Source of the DNA: an uncultured Proteiniphilum sp.
Lineage (GTDB): Bacteria > Bacteroidota > Bacteroidia > Bacteroidales > Dysgonomonadaceae
NCBI RefSeq assembly: GCF_937873925.1
Contig: NZ_CALNAT010000122.1
Location: forward strand, 1-25,783
Length of the DNA stretch: 25,783 nucleotides
Direction of reading: 5' to 3'
Made by a program: the position numbers and the translations under genes. The notes beneath the pieces were generated by a model, which saw only the letters and a program-made list of their open reading frames with translations, was not told the origin of the DNA and did no database searches. This document shows, one piece after another, positions 1-7,539 of this stretch. The stretch's first letter is position 1. Each line of letters starts with the position of its first letter.

Positions 1-1
1 G

Positions 2-67
2 CGAGAATTGGAAATCGAGGAGCGAAGGCGACTCAAAACGACTAATTTTAATGAAAAACAGAGGTGA
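2..67 (+). CDS. C-terminal tail of an unidentified upstream gene (partial)
   Basis: The frame from position 2 is open to a TGA at 65-67. It encodes a highly charged tail of 21 residues (RELEIEERRRLK... ending EKQR). The stop overlaps the GTG start of parE in a GTGA arrangement, typical of translationally coupled genes. The third frame is also open here to about position 98, so the choice of frame rests on the overlap and the protein-like charge pattern. Too little is present to name the product. Confidence 0.4.
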   Translation, partial: RELEIEERRRLKTTNFNEKQR

Positions 68-1932
68 ACGGAACAGAAAAAGAAATACAGATAGCTGATA
101 ATAATTACAGGGAAGAGAATATCGTCACACTGGAGTGGCAGGAGCATATCCGCCGGCGTCCCGGAATGTATATCGGGAAGTTGGGGGACGGTTCTTCATA
201 CGACGATGGTATCTATGTCCTGCTCAAGGAGGTACTGGACAACGCCATCGATGAGTTCATGATGGGATATGGAAAGACTATCGAAGTGATCATCGAAAAT
301 GAGAGCGTGACAGTACGCGACTACGGCCGCGGTGTGCCGCTGGGAAAAGTGAAGGATGTGTGTTCCAAAATGAATACCGGCGCCAAATACGACTCCAAAG
401 CATTTAAAAAATCGGTAGGGTTGAACGGTGTGGGTATCAAAGCTGTCAACGCGCTCTCTTCTTCCTTTGCAATGGAATGTTTCCGTGAAGGACGGATGAA
501 GGGAGTGGAATTCGTGCAGGGTGTTCTCTCGAACGACGGAGAGATTGTACCGACTGCGAGTGCAAACGGAACCTATGTCATGTTTACTCCCGACGCGGAA
601 ATATTCGGAGAGTATCACTACCGCGACGAGCATATTGAGCCGTTGCTGAAGAATTATGTCTTCCTGAATATCGGGTTGACCATCGTTTTCAACGGTAAGA
701 AATTTACTTCAAAGAACGGATTGGAAGACCTGTTGAACGAAAACCTCACATCGGAAGAACTCTATCCTATCATCCATCTTTTTGGGGAGGATATAGAGGT
801 GGCGATCACCCACACCAATCAGTATGGTGAAGAGTACTACTCGTTTGTCAACGGGCAGCACACCACGCAGGGCGGTACACACCTTGCCGCTTTCCGCGAG
901 GCAACGGCGCGCGTGATCAAAGAGTTTTACAACCGTAATTTTGAGTATTCCGACATCCGTAACGGCATGGTGGCCGCCATCAGCATCAAAGTGGAAGAGC
1001 CGGTGTTCGAATCGCAGACAAAAACCAAACTCGGATCCAAAGAGATAACGCCCAACGGTATTTCTGTGAGCAAGCATATCAACGACTTTCTCAAAAAAGA
1101 ACTGGATAACTACCTGCATAAGAATACCTATACGGTAGAAGCGTTGCAGAAAAAGATCCTCGATTCGGAGAAGGAGCGTAAAGCCATTGCGGGAGTCACC
1201 AAGCTGGCCCGCGAACGAGCGAAAAAAGCCAACCTGCACAATAAAAAGCTGAGGGATTGCCGTATCCATTACAACGATTCCAAAGGGGATGACAGGGAGA
1301 AATCATCTATCTTCATCACCGAGGGGGATTCGGCCAGCGGATCCATCACCAAAAGCCGCGACCCGAATCTGCAGGCAGTGTTCAGCCTGCGGGGAAAACC
1401 CCTGAACAGCTTTGGGCTGACAAAGAAGATTGTATATGAGAATGAGGAGTTCAATCTCCTGCAAGCGGCGCTCAATATTGAAGAGAATATGGACGGGTTA
1501 CGGTATAATAAAGTGATCATTGCTACCGATGCCGATACCGATGGGATGCATATCCGCCTGCTACTACTGACCTTCTTTCTGCAATTTTTTCCCGACCTGA
1601 TCAAAAAAGGGCATGTCTATATTCTTCAGACGCCCCTTTTCCGGGTGCGTAACAAGAAGAAAACACTCTATTGTTATACGGAGGAGGAACGGCTGAGCGC
1701 TGTTGAAGAGCTGGGACCTAATCCTGAAATAACCCGTTTCAAAGGGTTGGGAGAGATATCGCCCGACGAGTTCCGCAACTTTATCGGCGAGGATATCCGG
1801 CTCGACAGGGTGACCATGCGAAAAGAGGATCTCCTGAAAGAGCTGCTGGAGTTCTATATGGGTAAGAATACCCCGGAGCGTCAGTCATTTATCATTGATA
1901 ACCTGGTTGTTGAAGAAGATGAGGTAGCTTAA
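64..1932 (+). CDS. parE: DNA topoisomerase IV subunit B (ParE-type GHKL/TOPRIM type IIA topoisomerase)
   Basis: This is the ATPase/TOPRIM subunit of topoisomerase IV, which with ParC decatenates sister chromosomes using ATP. The GHKL ATPase fold is shown by EVLDNAIDEF (residues 56-65), DYGRGVP (86-92) and GLNGVGIKAVNALS (119-132), and the transducer loop by QTKTKLGS (318-325). TOPRIM carries EGDSASG (E420), SLRGK (441-445) and DADTDG (489-494), followed by RFKGLGE (558-564). The length of 622 residues is right for ParE and short for GyrB, which usually carries insertions. GTG at 64 is chosen because in-frame stops lie at 43, 49 and 52, and the next Met (residue 35) would cut into the ATPase domain. 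coaD follows 52 nt downstream. GyrB is the only real alternative, made less likely by the short length. Confidence 0.92.
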   Translation: MNGTEKEIQIADNNYREENIVTLEWQEHIRRRPGMYIGKLGDGSSYDDGIYVLLKEVLDNAIDEFMMGYGKTIEVIIENESVTVRDYGRGVPLGKVKDVCSKMNTGAKYDSKAFKKSVGLNGVGIKAVNALSSSFAMECFREGRMKGVEFVQGVLSNDGEIVPTASANGTYVMFTPDAEIFGEYHYRDEHIEPLLKNYVFLNIGLTIVFNGKKFTSKNGLEDLLNENLTSEELYPIIHLFGEDIEVAITHTNQYGEEYYSFVNGQHTTQGGTHLAAFREATARVIKEFYNRNFEYSDIRNGMVAAISIKVEEPVFESQTKTKLGSKEITPNGISVSKHINDFLKKELDNYLHKNTYTVEALQKKILDSEKERKAIAGVTKLARERAKKANLHNKKLRDCRIHYNDSKGDDREKSSIFITEGDSASGSITKSRDPNLQAVFSLRGKPLNSFGLTKKIVYENEEFNLLQAALNIEENMDGLRYNKVIIATDADTDGMHIRLLLLTFFLQFFPDLIKKGHVYILQTPLFRVRNKKKTLYCYTEEERLSAVEELGPNPEITRFKGLGEISPDEFRNFIGEDIRLDRVTMRKEDLLKELLEFYMGKNTPERQSFIIDNLVVEEDEVA

Positions 1933-1935
1933 TGG

Positions 1936-1984
1936 GGCAATGTGCCAACATGCCAATTTGAATTTTCGTCAAATCTTGATAAAT
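1936..1984 (+). repeat. Degenerate intergenic repeat words between parE and coaD
   Basis: The short gap holds CAATGTGCCAACATGCCAAT followed by CGTCAAAT. The first is close to the reverse complement of ATTGGCACATTGGCACATTG near 15371-15390, and CGTCAAAT also occurs twice near 15294-15330. No hairpin or promoter stands out. It looks like a worn member of a dispersed intergenic repeat family. Confidence 0.45.
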
Positions 1985-2467
1985 ATGTCTCAACCCTATC
2001 CTGCTGGATCGCGGATCGCCTTGTTTCCCGGCACATTCGACCCTTTCACTATCGGTCACGAGTCGTTGGTGCGCAGAGGATTGTCTCTGATGGACGAGAT
2101 GGTGATCGCCATAGGGGTCAATGATGGGAAAAGATCGTTTTTCCCTCTGGATAAACGGCTCAGGATGATCCGGGAACTATACCGGAATGAACCGCGTGTG
2201 CGTGTGGAGAGTTACGATTCATTGACCATAGAGTTTGCACAGAAAATAGGGGCACAGTATATCTTACGGGGTATCCGGTCGGTAACCGATTTTGAATATG
2301 AGAAAACGATAGCCGACATGAACCGAACCATTTCGGGAATTGAAACGTTTGTACTATTTACGGAACCTGCCCTGACCCATGTCAGTTCTTCCCATGTGAG
2401 GGAATTGCTGCGTTACGGGTACGACGTAAGCGATTTTGTCCCGAAAGGAATGGATATTCTCAGATGA
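1985..2467 (+). CDS. coaD: Pantetheine-phosphate adenylyltransferase (CoaD)
   Basis: Phosphopantetheine adenylyltransferase transfers AMP from ATP to 4'-phosphopantetheine to give dephospho-CoA, the penultimate step of CoA synthesis, in the cytoplasm. The nucleotidyltransferase signature GTFDPFTIGH is at residues 16-25. RGIRSVTDFEYE (95-106) and the ATP-binding SSSHVRE (134-140) match the family. The 160-residue length is typical. An ATG at 1940 in the same frame would add 15 residues translated from repeat-like intergenic sequence, so ATG 1985 is preferred. About ten residues still precede the core strand, a slightly long N-terminus. The gene lies downstream of parE and is probably co-transcribed with it. 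Confidence 0.93.
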   Translation: MSQPYPAGSRIALFPGTFDPFTIGHESLVRRGLSLMDEMVIAIGVNDGKRSFFPLDKRLRMIRELYRNEPRVRVESYDSLTIEFAQKIGAQYILRGIRSVTDFEYEKTIADMNRTISGIETFVLFTEPALTHVSSSHVRELLRYGYDVSDFVPKGMDILR

Positions 2468-2477
2468 AATCCGAAAA

Positions 2478-2574
2478 GCCCGGCCTTACTAAATATTTCC
2501 GATAAGCTGAATAAGCAGAAGATAAACTCGTCTGCATTTTGCGGGCTACGGAAATATAGTGCAATAAAGCCCGG
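2478..2574. repeat. Large imperfect inverted repeat with an inner hairpin between coaD and the S41 peptidase gene
   Basis: The left arm (2478-2501) ends in ATATTTCCG and the right arm (2549-2574) begins with CGGAAATAT. The outer parts also pair imperfectly (CCCGGCCTTA against TAAAGCCCGG). The loop contains a smaller hairpin, GCAGA at 2515-2519 with TCTGC at 2531-2535. There is no T-run after the right arm, so it is not an ordinary intrinsic terminator. It may be a structured leader or mRNA-processing element, or a small palindromic repeat. Confidence 0.45.
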
Positions 2575-2607
2575 AAAGTTAATGCTAACACTTACAATAA
2601 AATAAAA

Positions 2608-4206
2608 ATGCTAAAAAGAATAATACCGGTTGTTTTAGGTGCTTTGTTTTTAAACGGATGTGTCTATGCACAATTCAGACCGTCCCCCGAAGGCGTTAAG
2701 TTAGAACGAACCCTTCAGCTTATTCAGGGCCTGTATGTAGACGACGTAGATACGGAGGGACTGACCGAAGCGGCCATACGCGGCATGCTGAAAGAGCTGG
2801 ATCCGCATTCCACTTATCTCAACAAAGAAGAAGTGAAGGCCATGAATGAGCCGTTACAGGGAAATTTTGAAGGGATCGGTATTTCGTTCAATATGCTGAC
2901 CGATACGCTCTATGTAATGGAGGTCATTTCCGGGGGCCCGTCGCAGAAAGTGGGTATTATGCCGGGAGATAAAATCATCTACGTGAACGATACGCTGATC
3001 GCCGGGGTGGAGAAGAACAACCAGCATATCGTCTCCATGCTTCGCGGGCCCAAAGGAACGGAGGTGAACGTGAAAATACTTCGGCGGGGTGTAGGGGAGT
3101 TGATGCCTTTCAGGATTGTCCGGGACAGGATCCCTATCACCAGTATCGATGCTTCTTACATGGTGGCAGAGGATATAGGATATATCCGCCTGAGCCGGTT
3201 CGGTATTACTTCGGGCGACGAATTCCGGCAGGCGGAGCAGGTGTTGAGGTCGCAGGGTATGAAGCACCTGCTCTTGGATCTGACCGATAACGGAGGAGGC
3301 ATCCTGCAAACAGCCAACGATATAGTGGATGAGTTTTTGGGAGACGATAAGCTGATCGTCTATACGGAAGGAAAAAACCAGCCCCGTTACACAATGAACG
3401 CTACAGGTGGAGATGAACTGAAAGGCGGAAAGTTGGTGATACTGGTCAACGAAGCTTCGGCATCCGCAAGCGAGATCCTCGCGGGGGCTGTGCAGGACTG
3501 GGACAGAGGAGTGATCGTAGGGAGAAGGACGTTTGGGAAAGGGTTGGTGCAACGCCAGTTGCCGCTTCCCGATGGCACCATGATCCGCCTGACCGTGGCA
3601 AGGTATTATACCCCTACCGGCAGGAGTATCCAGAAACCGTATGAGACTGGAGATCAGGATGCATACAACCAGGATTTTGTGAATCGTTACAACCATGGCG
3701 AACTGTTCCAGGCCGACAGTATTCATTTCCCCGACTCTTTGAAATATACCACCCTGGTGAACAAACGTACGGTATATGGCGGCGGAGGCATTATGCCCGA
3801 TTATTTCGTGCCGGTCGATACGACAAAGGGTACTGTGCTGCACGCCAGATTGAACGGTATGAATGTGATCTACAAAGTGGCCATATCCGAAGTGGATAAC
3901 CACCGCCAGGAATTGCTGCAAAAATATCCGGATATCAATAGGTTCAAGGCGGGTTATCTGGTAACGGAGGCGATAATTCCCAGATTGAAGAAACTTGCTG
4001 CCGAAGAGAAGATCGCCTGGGATGAAGAACAATTCGCCTCTTCCCGCCCGTTGATATTTGAACAACTAAAAGCATTGATCGCCCGCGACCTATATGATTC
4101 ATCGGCATTTTTTCGCATCATCAATGAAGAAAACGATATCTTCATGGAAGGGCTGAAGATCATCCGCGACAATGAACGGTATGACAGACTGTTAGCTCCG
4201 AATTGA
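2608..4206 (+). CDS. C-terminal processing peptidase, S41 family, with PDZ domain
   Basis: This is an exported serine protease of the CtpA/Prc type that trims or degrades envelope proteins from their C-termini. The N-terminus is a signal sequence with a possible but weak lipobox (LNGC, Cys18). A helical region is followed by a PDZ domain (about 85-170, with GIGISF and GIMPGDKI) and the S41 core. The catalytic dyad can be placed by spacing against Prc: Ser286 in EASASASEI and Lys311 in RTFGKGLVQ, 25 residues apart. About 150 residues follow the core, as is common in Bacteroidota members. The 140-nt gap before it contains a large inverted repeat. The substrate cannot be inferred from context. 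Confidence 0.9.
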   Translation: MLKRIIPVVLGALFLNGCVYAQFRPSPEGVKLERTLQLIQGLYVDDVDTEGLTEAAIRGMLKELDPHSTYLNKEEVKAMNEPLQGNFEGIGISFNMLTDTLYVMEVISGGPSQKVGIMPGDKIIYVNDTLIAGVEKNNQHIVSMLRGPKGTEVNVKILRRGVGELMPFRIVRDRIPITSIDASYMVAEDIGYIRLSRFGITSGDEFRQAEQVLRSQGMKHLLLDLTDNGGGILQTANDIVDEFLGDDKLIVYTEGKNQPRYTMNATGGDELKGGKLVILVNEASASASEILAGAVQDWDRGVIVGRRTFGKGLVQRQLPLPDGTMIRLTVARYYTPTGRSIQKPYETGDQDAYNQDFVNRYNHGELFQADSIHFPDSLKYTTLVNKRTVYGGGGIMPDYFVPVDTTKGTVLHARLNGMNVIYKVAISEVDNHRQELLQKYPDINRFKAGYLVTEAIIPRLKKLAAEEKIAWDEEQFASSRPLIFEQLKALIARDLYDSSAFFRIINEENDIFMEGLKIIRDNERYDRLLAPN

Positions 4207-4297
4207 AGGAGCGGCCGAAGATTTATGAAGGTGAGGACTACCGAATAAATAAGATATTGTGTATTTACAAACCCATAAATATAAAAATAGTCTTATA

Positions 4298-5026
4298 ATG
4301 AAAAAGAACCTGTTCTTGACGATTTGTTTTGTTTATTCATTCTATGCGTTTACGCAATGGACACCTGCACAGACCGAATGGTATTATCCCGTACCGGCGA
4401 AAGTTACTCCGGGTAAAACACCCGGCTCCGCCCCTTCCGATGCGATCATATTATTTGATGGGAAAGATCTTTCCAAATGGGTAAATGAAAAAGGAGAAAA
4501 ACCCGGATGGAGTGTCACGGATGGCGTTTTATCCGTCAAACCCGGCACAGGAAGTATTATGACCAAAGAACATTTTGGTGACTGCCAGTTGCATATTGAG
4601 TTTAAATCTCCGGCTCCTGAAAATTACAAGGGGCAAGACCGCGGGAATAGCGGAATCTTTCTCATGAGCCGTTATGAAGTACAGGTATTGGATGCGGATA
4701 ATAACGATACCTATGTGAACGGAATGGTAGGCAGCATATATAAACAGGTAGCTCCGTCAGTCAATGCCTATACAAAAAACGGGGAATGGCAGGTATATGA
4801 TATTTATTGGAAAGCCCCCAAATTCGGTACAGGGGGAGAACCTGAGTCACCTGCAATAATCACCGTTGTGTTAAACGGTATTCTTGTGCAGAACAATTAT
4901 ATACTGAAAGGGCACACCCCCTACATCGGATTGCCTGAATACAATGCCCATGGACGACTTCCTCTGATGCTTCAGGATCATGGAACGGCTGTTTCATTCC
5001 GGAACATCTGGATAAGGAATCTATAA
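4298..5026 (+). CDS. Exported DUF1080 family protein (3-keto-disaccharide hydrolase-like), paralogue 1
   Basis: This is a 242-residue secreted protein with a signal peptide (residues 1-19, ending near YAFTQ) and one concanavalin-like DUF1080 domain. Family hallmarks are the opening IILFDGKDLSKW, GNSGIFLMSRYEVQVLD in the middle and SFRNIWIRNL at the end. Some members of the family cleave 3-keto-glycosides, and that activity is inferred here. ATG at 4298 is chosen because it begins the hydrophobic signal. A GTG at 4259 in frame would place 13 polar residues before it. It lies between the S41 peptidase gene and the PPK2 gene, with no sugar oxidase nearby. A second member is encoded at 12729-13367. 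Confidence 0.85.
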   Translation: MKKNLFLTICFVYSFYAFTQWTPAQTEWYYPVPAKVTPGKTPGSAPSDAIILFDGKDLSKWVNEKGEKPGWSVTDGVLSVKPGTGSIMTKEHFGDCQLHIEFKSPAPENYKGQDRGNSGIFLMSRYEVQVLDADNNDTYVNGMVGSIYKQVAPSVNAYTKNGEWQVYDIYWKAPKFGTGGEPESPAIITVVLNGILVQNNYILKGHTPYIGLPEYNAHGRLPLMLQDHGTAVSFRNIWIRNL

Positions 5027-5053
5027 CCGGTAGTCCTGTAAAATGAAAATGCA

Positions 5054-5926
5054 ATGAATTACGATTATTCAAGCCTGAAAATAAAAGAGGGAGCGAAAGT
5101 CAGCCTGAAAGATTTCCCTACCTGCGAAGACGGAGGTTATACCAAAAAGACCGCGAAAGAGGAGATCAAAGAGAACATCAAAGAATTGAAAAAATACCAG
5201 GAGAGGTTCTATGCCGATGACCGGTATTCGTTGCTTATCATTTTGCAGGCGCGGGATGCCGCCGGGAAAGACGGTGTCATCCGTCACGTGATGTCGGGCA
5301 TCAACCCGCAGGGATGCAGGGTACACAGTTTTAAAACACCCGCCAAAAACGAACTGGAGCACGACTATTTCTGGCGTCATTATATTGCGTTGCCCCAGCG
5401 CGGTATGATAGAGATCTTCAACCGTTCGCATTATGAAAACGTACTGGCGACAAAAGTGAATCCGCAGTGGATCCTCAACGAGCGTATTCCGGGATACGGT
5501 TCAGTGGAAAATATGGACCGGCAATTTTGGGATAGCCGCTACGAAGATATCAACGCCATTGAGAAACATCTTTACCGGAACGGTATGCGGATCCTTAAAT
5601 TCTTTCTGAACGTATGCAAAGAGGAACAGAAAGAACGGTTTATCTCGCGTATCGACGAGCCGGATAAGAATTGGAAATTCAGTTCGGCCGATCTGTATGC
5701 CCGCTCGCAGTGGGATGATTACGAAAAAGCGTATGAGGAGATGCTGGAGAAGACCTCCAAGCCGCATGCCCCATGGTATGTGATCCCGGCCGATAAGAAA
5801 TTCTTTGCCCGCGTAGCGGTGGGCGATATCATCCTGGAACTGTTCAAGTCGCTTGACCTGCATTATCCGCCTGCCGAATCACCCGAAATGCTGGAAAAAG
5901 CACGCGAAACCTTAATGAAGGAGTAA
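5054..5926 (+). CDS. Polyphosphate kinase 2 family protein (polyphosphate:nucleotide phosphotransferase)
   Basis: PPK2 enzymes transfer phosphate from inorganic polyphosphate to nucleoside mono- or diphosphates. The P-loop ARDAAGKDG is at residues 66-74, followed by GINPQGCRVHSF, the DYFWRHY stretch and EIFNRSHYE (120-128, Walker B region). The length (290 residues) and overall sequence, as recalled, resemble the single-domain class III enzymes such as the Cytophaga hutchinsonii one, which accept both AMP and ADP. The class assignment is from memory, not an alignment. ATG 5054 is used because the frame opened at 5043 ends after four codons. The gene converges on the sigma-factor operon with only 17 nt between stop codons and no clear terminator. 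Confidence 0.9.
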   Translation: MNYDYSSLKIKEGAKVSLKDFPTCEDGGYTKKTAKEEIKENIKELKKYQERFYADDRYSLLIILQARDAAGKDGVIRHVMSGINPQGCRVHSFKTPAKNELEHDYFWRHYIALPQRGMIEIFNRSHYENVLATKVNPQWILNERIPGYGSVENMDRQFWDSRYEDINAIEKHLYRNGMRILKFFLNVCKEEQKERFISRIDEPDKNWKFSSADLYARSQWDDYEKAYEEMLEKTSKPHAPWYVIPADKKFFARVAVGDIILELFKSLDLHYPPAESPEMLEKARETLMKE

Positions 5927-5943
5927 GGAGACTACAAGCCTGG

Positions 5944-6327
5944 TTATCCTTTTTGCGCTTCTTTCTTTTTTCGCAGATGGGGATCGAGGCGCGAAATCAG
6001 CCACAACAGACTGAAAACGGAAGCGACCAAGAGTGCTGTACCCAAAAACTGGGGGGAAAGCAGGTATGCCTGGCCGAACAGGAAATAGGTCGCAGCAATC
6101 ATCACGGCCAGCACGGCGTACATCGTGCCGAAAATCGAACCGAATTCCTTCAGTATATTGCCGGATTCCTTCCGGCTGTTCACTTTTATCGGAATAAGCG
6201 TTTTTTCCGTCTCTATCTGTTGCATAATGCGATATTTTAGATTTTCCGGGGCTTTCGTTTTCGCGGTTTGCATCATATCCCGGATAAAATCCTCTTCTTT
6301 TTGTGTATATTTCTTTTCTTCTATCAT
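5944..6327 (-). CDS. Two-helix membrane protein, putative anti-sigma factor
   Basis: This is a 127-residue protein with a soluble N-terminal half (about 1-60) and two predicted membrane helices (about 67-85 and 93-112), then a basic tail. Its ATG at 6327 overlaps the stop of the sigma-factor gene as ATGA, and a GGAGGAG sequence sits just upstream inside the sigma gene, so the two are translationally coupled. That arrangement, plus a cytoplasmic segment before membrane helices, is typical of anti-sigma factors. It lacks the zinc-binding HxxxCxxC motif of classic ZAS proteins, so the function is inferred from position. A longer start at 6372 would extend back into the sigma gene and is not supported. 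Confidence 0.72.
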   Translation of the reverse strand: MIEEKKYTQKEEDFIRDMMQTAKTKAPENLKYRIMQQIETEKTLIPIKVNSRKESGNILKEFGSIFGTMYAVLAVMIAATYFLFGQAYLLSPQFLGTALLVASVFSLLWLISRLDPHLRKKKEAQKG

Positions 6328-6890
6328 GACTCCTCCATGAATAATAGTTCTTCCCTGTAGTGTTTTATCCACAGTTCTTTAAATATTTTCCTTGCCCTGA
6401 ACAATTTCACTTTTACATTGGAATCATTCAATCCGGTAATTTTGGCGATCTCTTTGACCGGATTCTCTTCCATATAATATAAAGTGAGCAGTAGCGCATC
6501 TCCTTTTGGCATTCTCTGTATAATATCCGTCACCATCTCCCGGCGCTCCGTTTCTTCCATACCGATCTGCAGGCTGTTTTCAACCGGCAAGAGCGCGCCA
6601 TCCATCTGTGCCTCCCTGCTGTCCCCCCACATCTGCGTTTTTGTCTGGGTGACAGCCGTATTATAGACAATACGGTAGAGCCATGTAGAGAATTTACTCT
6701 CCGAGCGGAAACTGTGAAGATTCCTGTATGCCTTTACATAGCTTTCCTGCACGACATCTTCCGCATCCTGCATATTGCCGCAGATCCGGTGAGCGATAGT
6801 GATCGCCATGTCCTGATAGGTCTCGACAAAATATGCGAACGCGGAAGTATTGCCCGAAAGCACCTGTTGCACACGTTGATTCTCGTTCAT
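6324..6890 (-). CDS. RNA polymerase sigma factor, ECF subfamily
   Basis: This is an extracytoplasmic-function sigma factor of 188 residues. Sigma region 2 covers about 12-85, with the core-binding DAEDVVQESYVKAYRN and the -10-recognising FSTWLYRIVYN. Region 4 covers about 125-175, with a helix-turn-helix PVKEIAKITGLNDSNVKVKL. The linker (86-118) is short and polar. It is the middle gene of a minus-strand unit, 9 nt after the DUF6249 gene and overlapping the putative anti-sigma gene by 4 nt. The inducing signal and regulon are not visible; the two membrane-protein neighbours suggest envelope or membrane sensing. Confidence 0.93.
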   Translation of the reverse strand: MNENQRVQQVLSGNTSAFAYFVETYQDMAITIAHRICGNMQDAEDVVQESYVKAYRNLHSFRSESKFSTWLYRIVYNTAVTQTKTQMWGDSREAQMDGALLPVENSLQIGMEETERREMVTDIIQRMPKGDALLLTLYYMEENPVKEIAKITGLNDSNVKVKLFRARKIFKELWIKHYREELLFMEES

Positions 6891-6899
6891 CGCAAGCGG

Positions 6900-7295
6900 T
6901 TATTCCTGTCCGGCTTCTTCCTTTAGCCGGCTGTCCGGCATTCTTTGTACCACCAGGAAATAGACCAGATAGCCCACTCCGAGGAAAAAGACCACACTCG
7001 CCCCGGTCACCCAGAAACCTCTACCCATACCGATAGCCAGGTGTTCCGAACAGAGAAATCCCACGATGATCCCGATCCCCAGCGAGATCAGTACGATCCC
7101 GTTCCTTAGCGATACCAACCGGTTGGGATCTGATTTCTTTTTGGGGCTGTCAGGCGGGATAATTCCCTGATTAATGAGGCCCATTCGTTCGGCATTGCGG
7201 CTTTTGATCCATTGTAATCCCAATATCCATCCGGCGATAACCGGTAACCCTATGGTGCAGATAATTCCAAGCACCGGTATTAAATCTCCCCACAT
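6900..7295 (-). CDS. DUF6249 family membrane protein
   Basis: This is a 131-residue protein with three predicted membrane helices (about 5-27, 66-83 and 94-115). The RNAERMGLINQG stretch after helix 1 is the recognisable signature of DUF6249 proteins, which often sit beside ECF sigma factors in Bacteroidota. It is the first gene of the sigma operon and its stop is 9 nt from the sigma start codon. Its role is unknown; signal sensing for the sigma/anti-sigma pair is a guess from position. Confidence 0.8.
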   Translation of the reverse strand: MWGDLIPVLGIICTIGLPVIAGWILGLQWIKSRNAERMGLINQGIIPPDSPKKKSDPNRLVSLRNGIVLISLGIGIIVGFLCSEHLAIGMGRGFWVTGASVVFFLGVGYLVYFLVVQRMPDSRLKEEAGQE

Positions 7296-7539
7296 AACTG
7301 ATACATTTTAAAAGTGAATAAATAATTTGTTTACATCCATAGGACTGCAGCTTTGCCGGATGGGTTACAAAAATAATGAAATATTTTTATAGTATGTTTA
7401 TTTTAATTGAAAATCAATGTGTTGAGGACTTATCGACAATGCTGTATTTTTTAAGATTTTAAATTCGTGAATCTGATGACTATTTCTTTTCTTTGTGGAA
7501 ATTGTACGGCAGGTTGCAATCTGTTGAACTATCCATTGT
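7296..7539. promoter_or_regulatory. Divergent promoter region between the sigma operon and the radical SAM gene
   Basis: This is a 244-nt AT-rich gap. On the minus strand, TATTTTTG (7375-7368) matches the Bacteroidota -7 consensus TAnnTTTG and would give a leader of about 65 nt before the DUF6249 gene. No good -33 TTTG is seen at the expected spacing. On the plus strand no clear -7 box was found. The plus-strand word ACTTATCGACAAT near 7427 loosely resembles the RCTTAWCGAAAWAGTTCC motif found elsewhere but is not counted as a copy. Confidence 0.42.

Noticed and set aside
2854..4065. Long (403-codon) minus-strand open frame opposite the S41 peptidase gene
   Set aside because: It lies wholly antisense to a well-supported protease gene, and its translation is rich in His, Arg and Gln as expected for a shadow frame.
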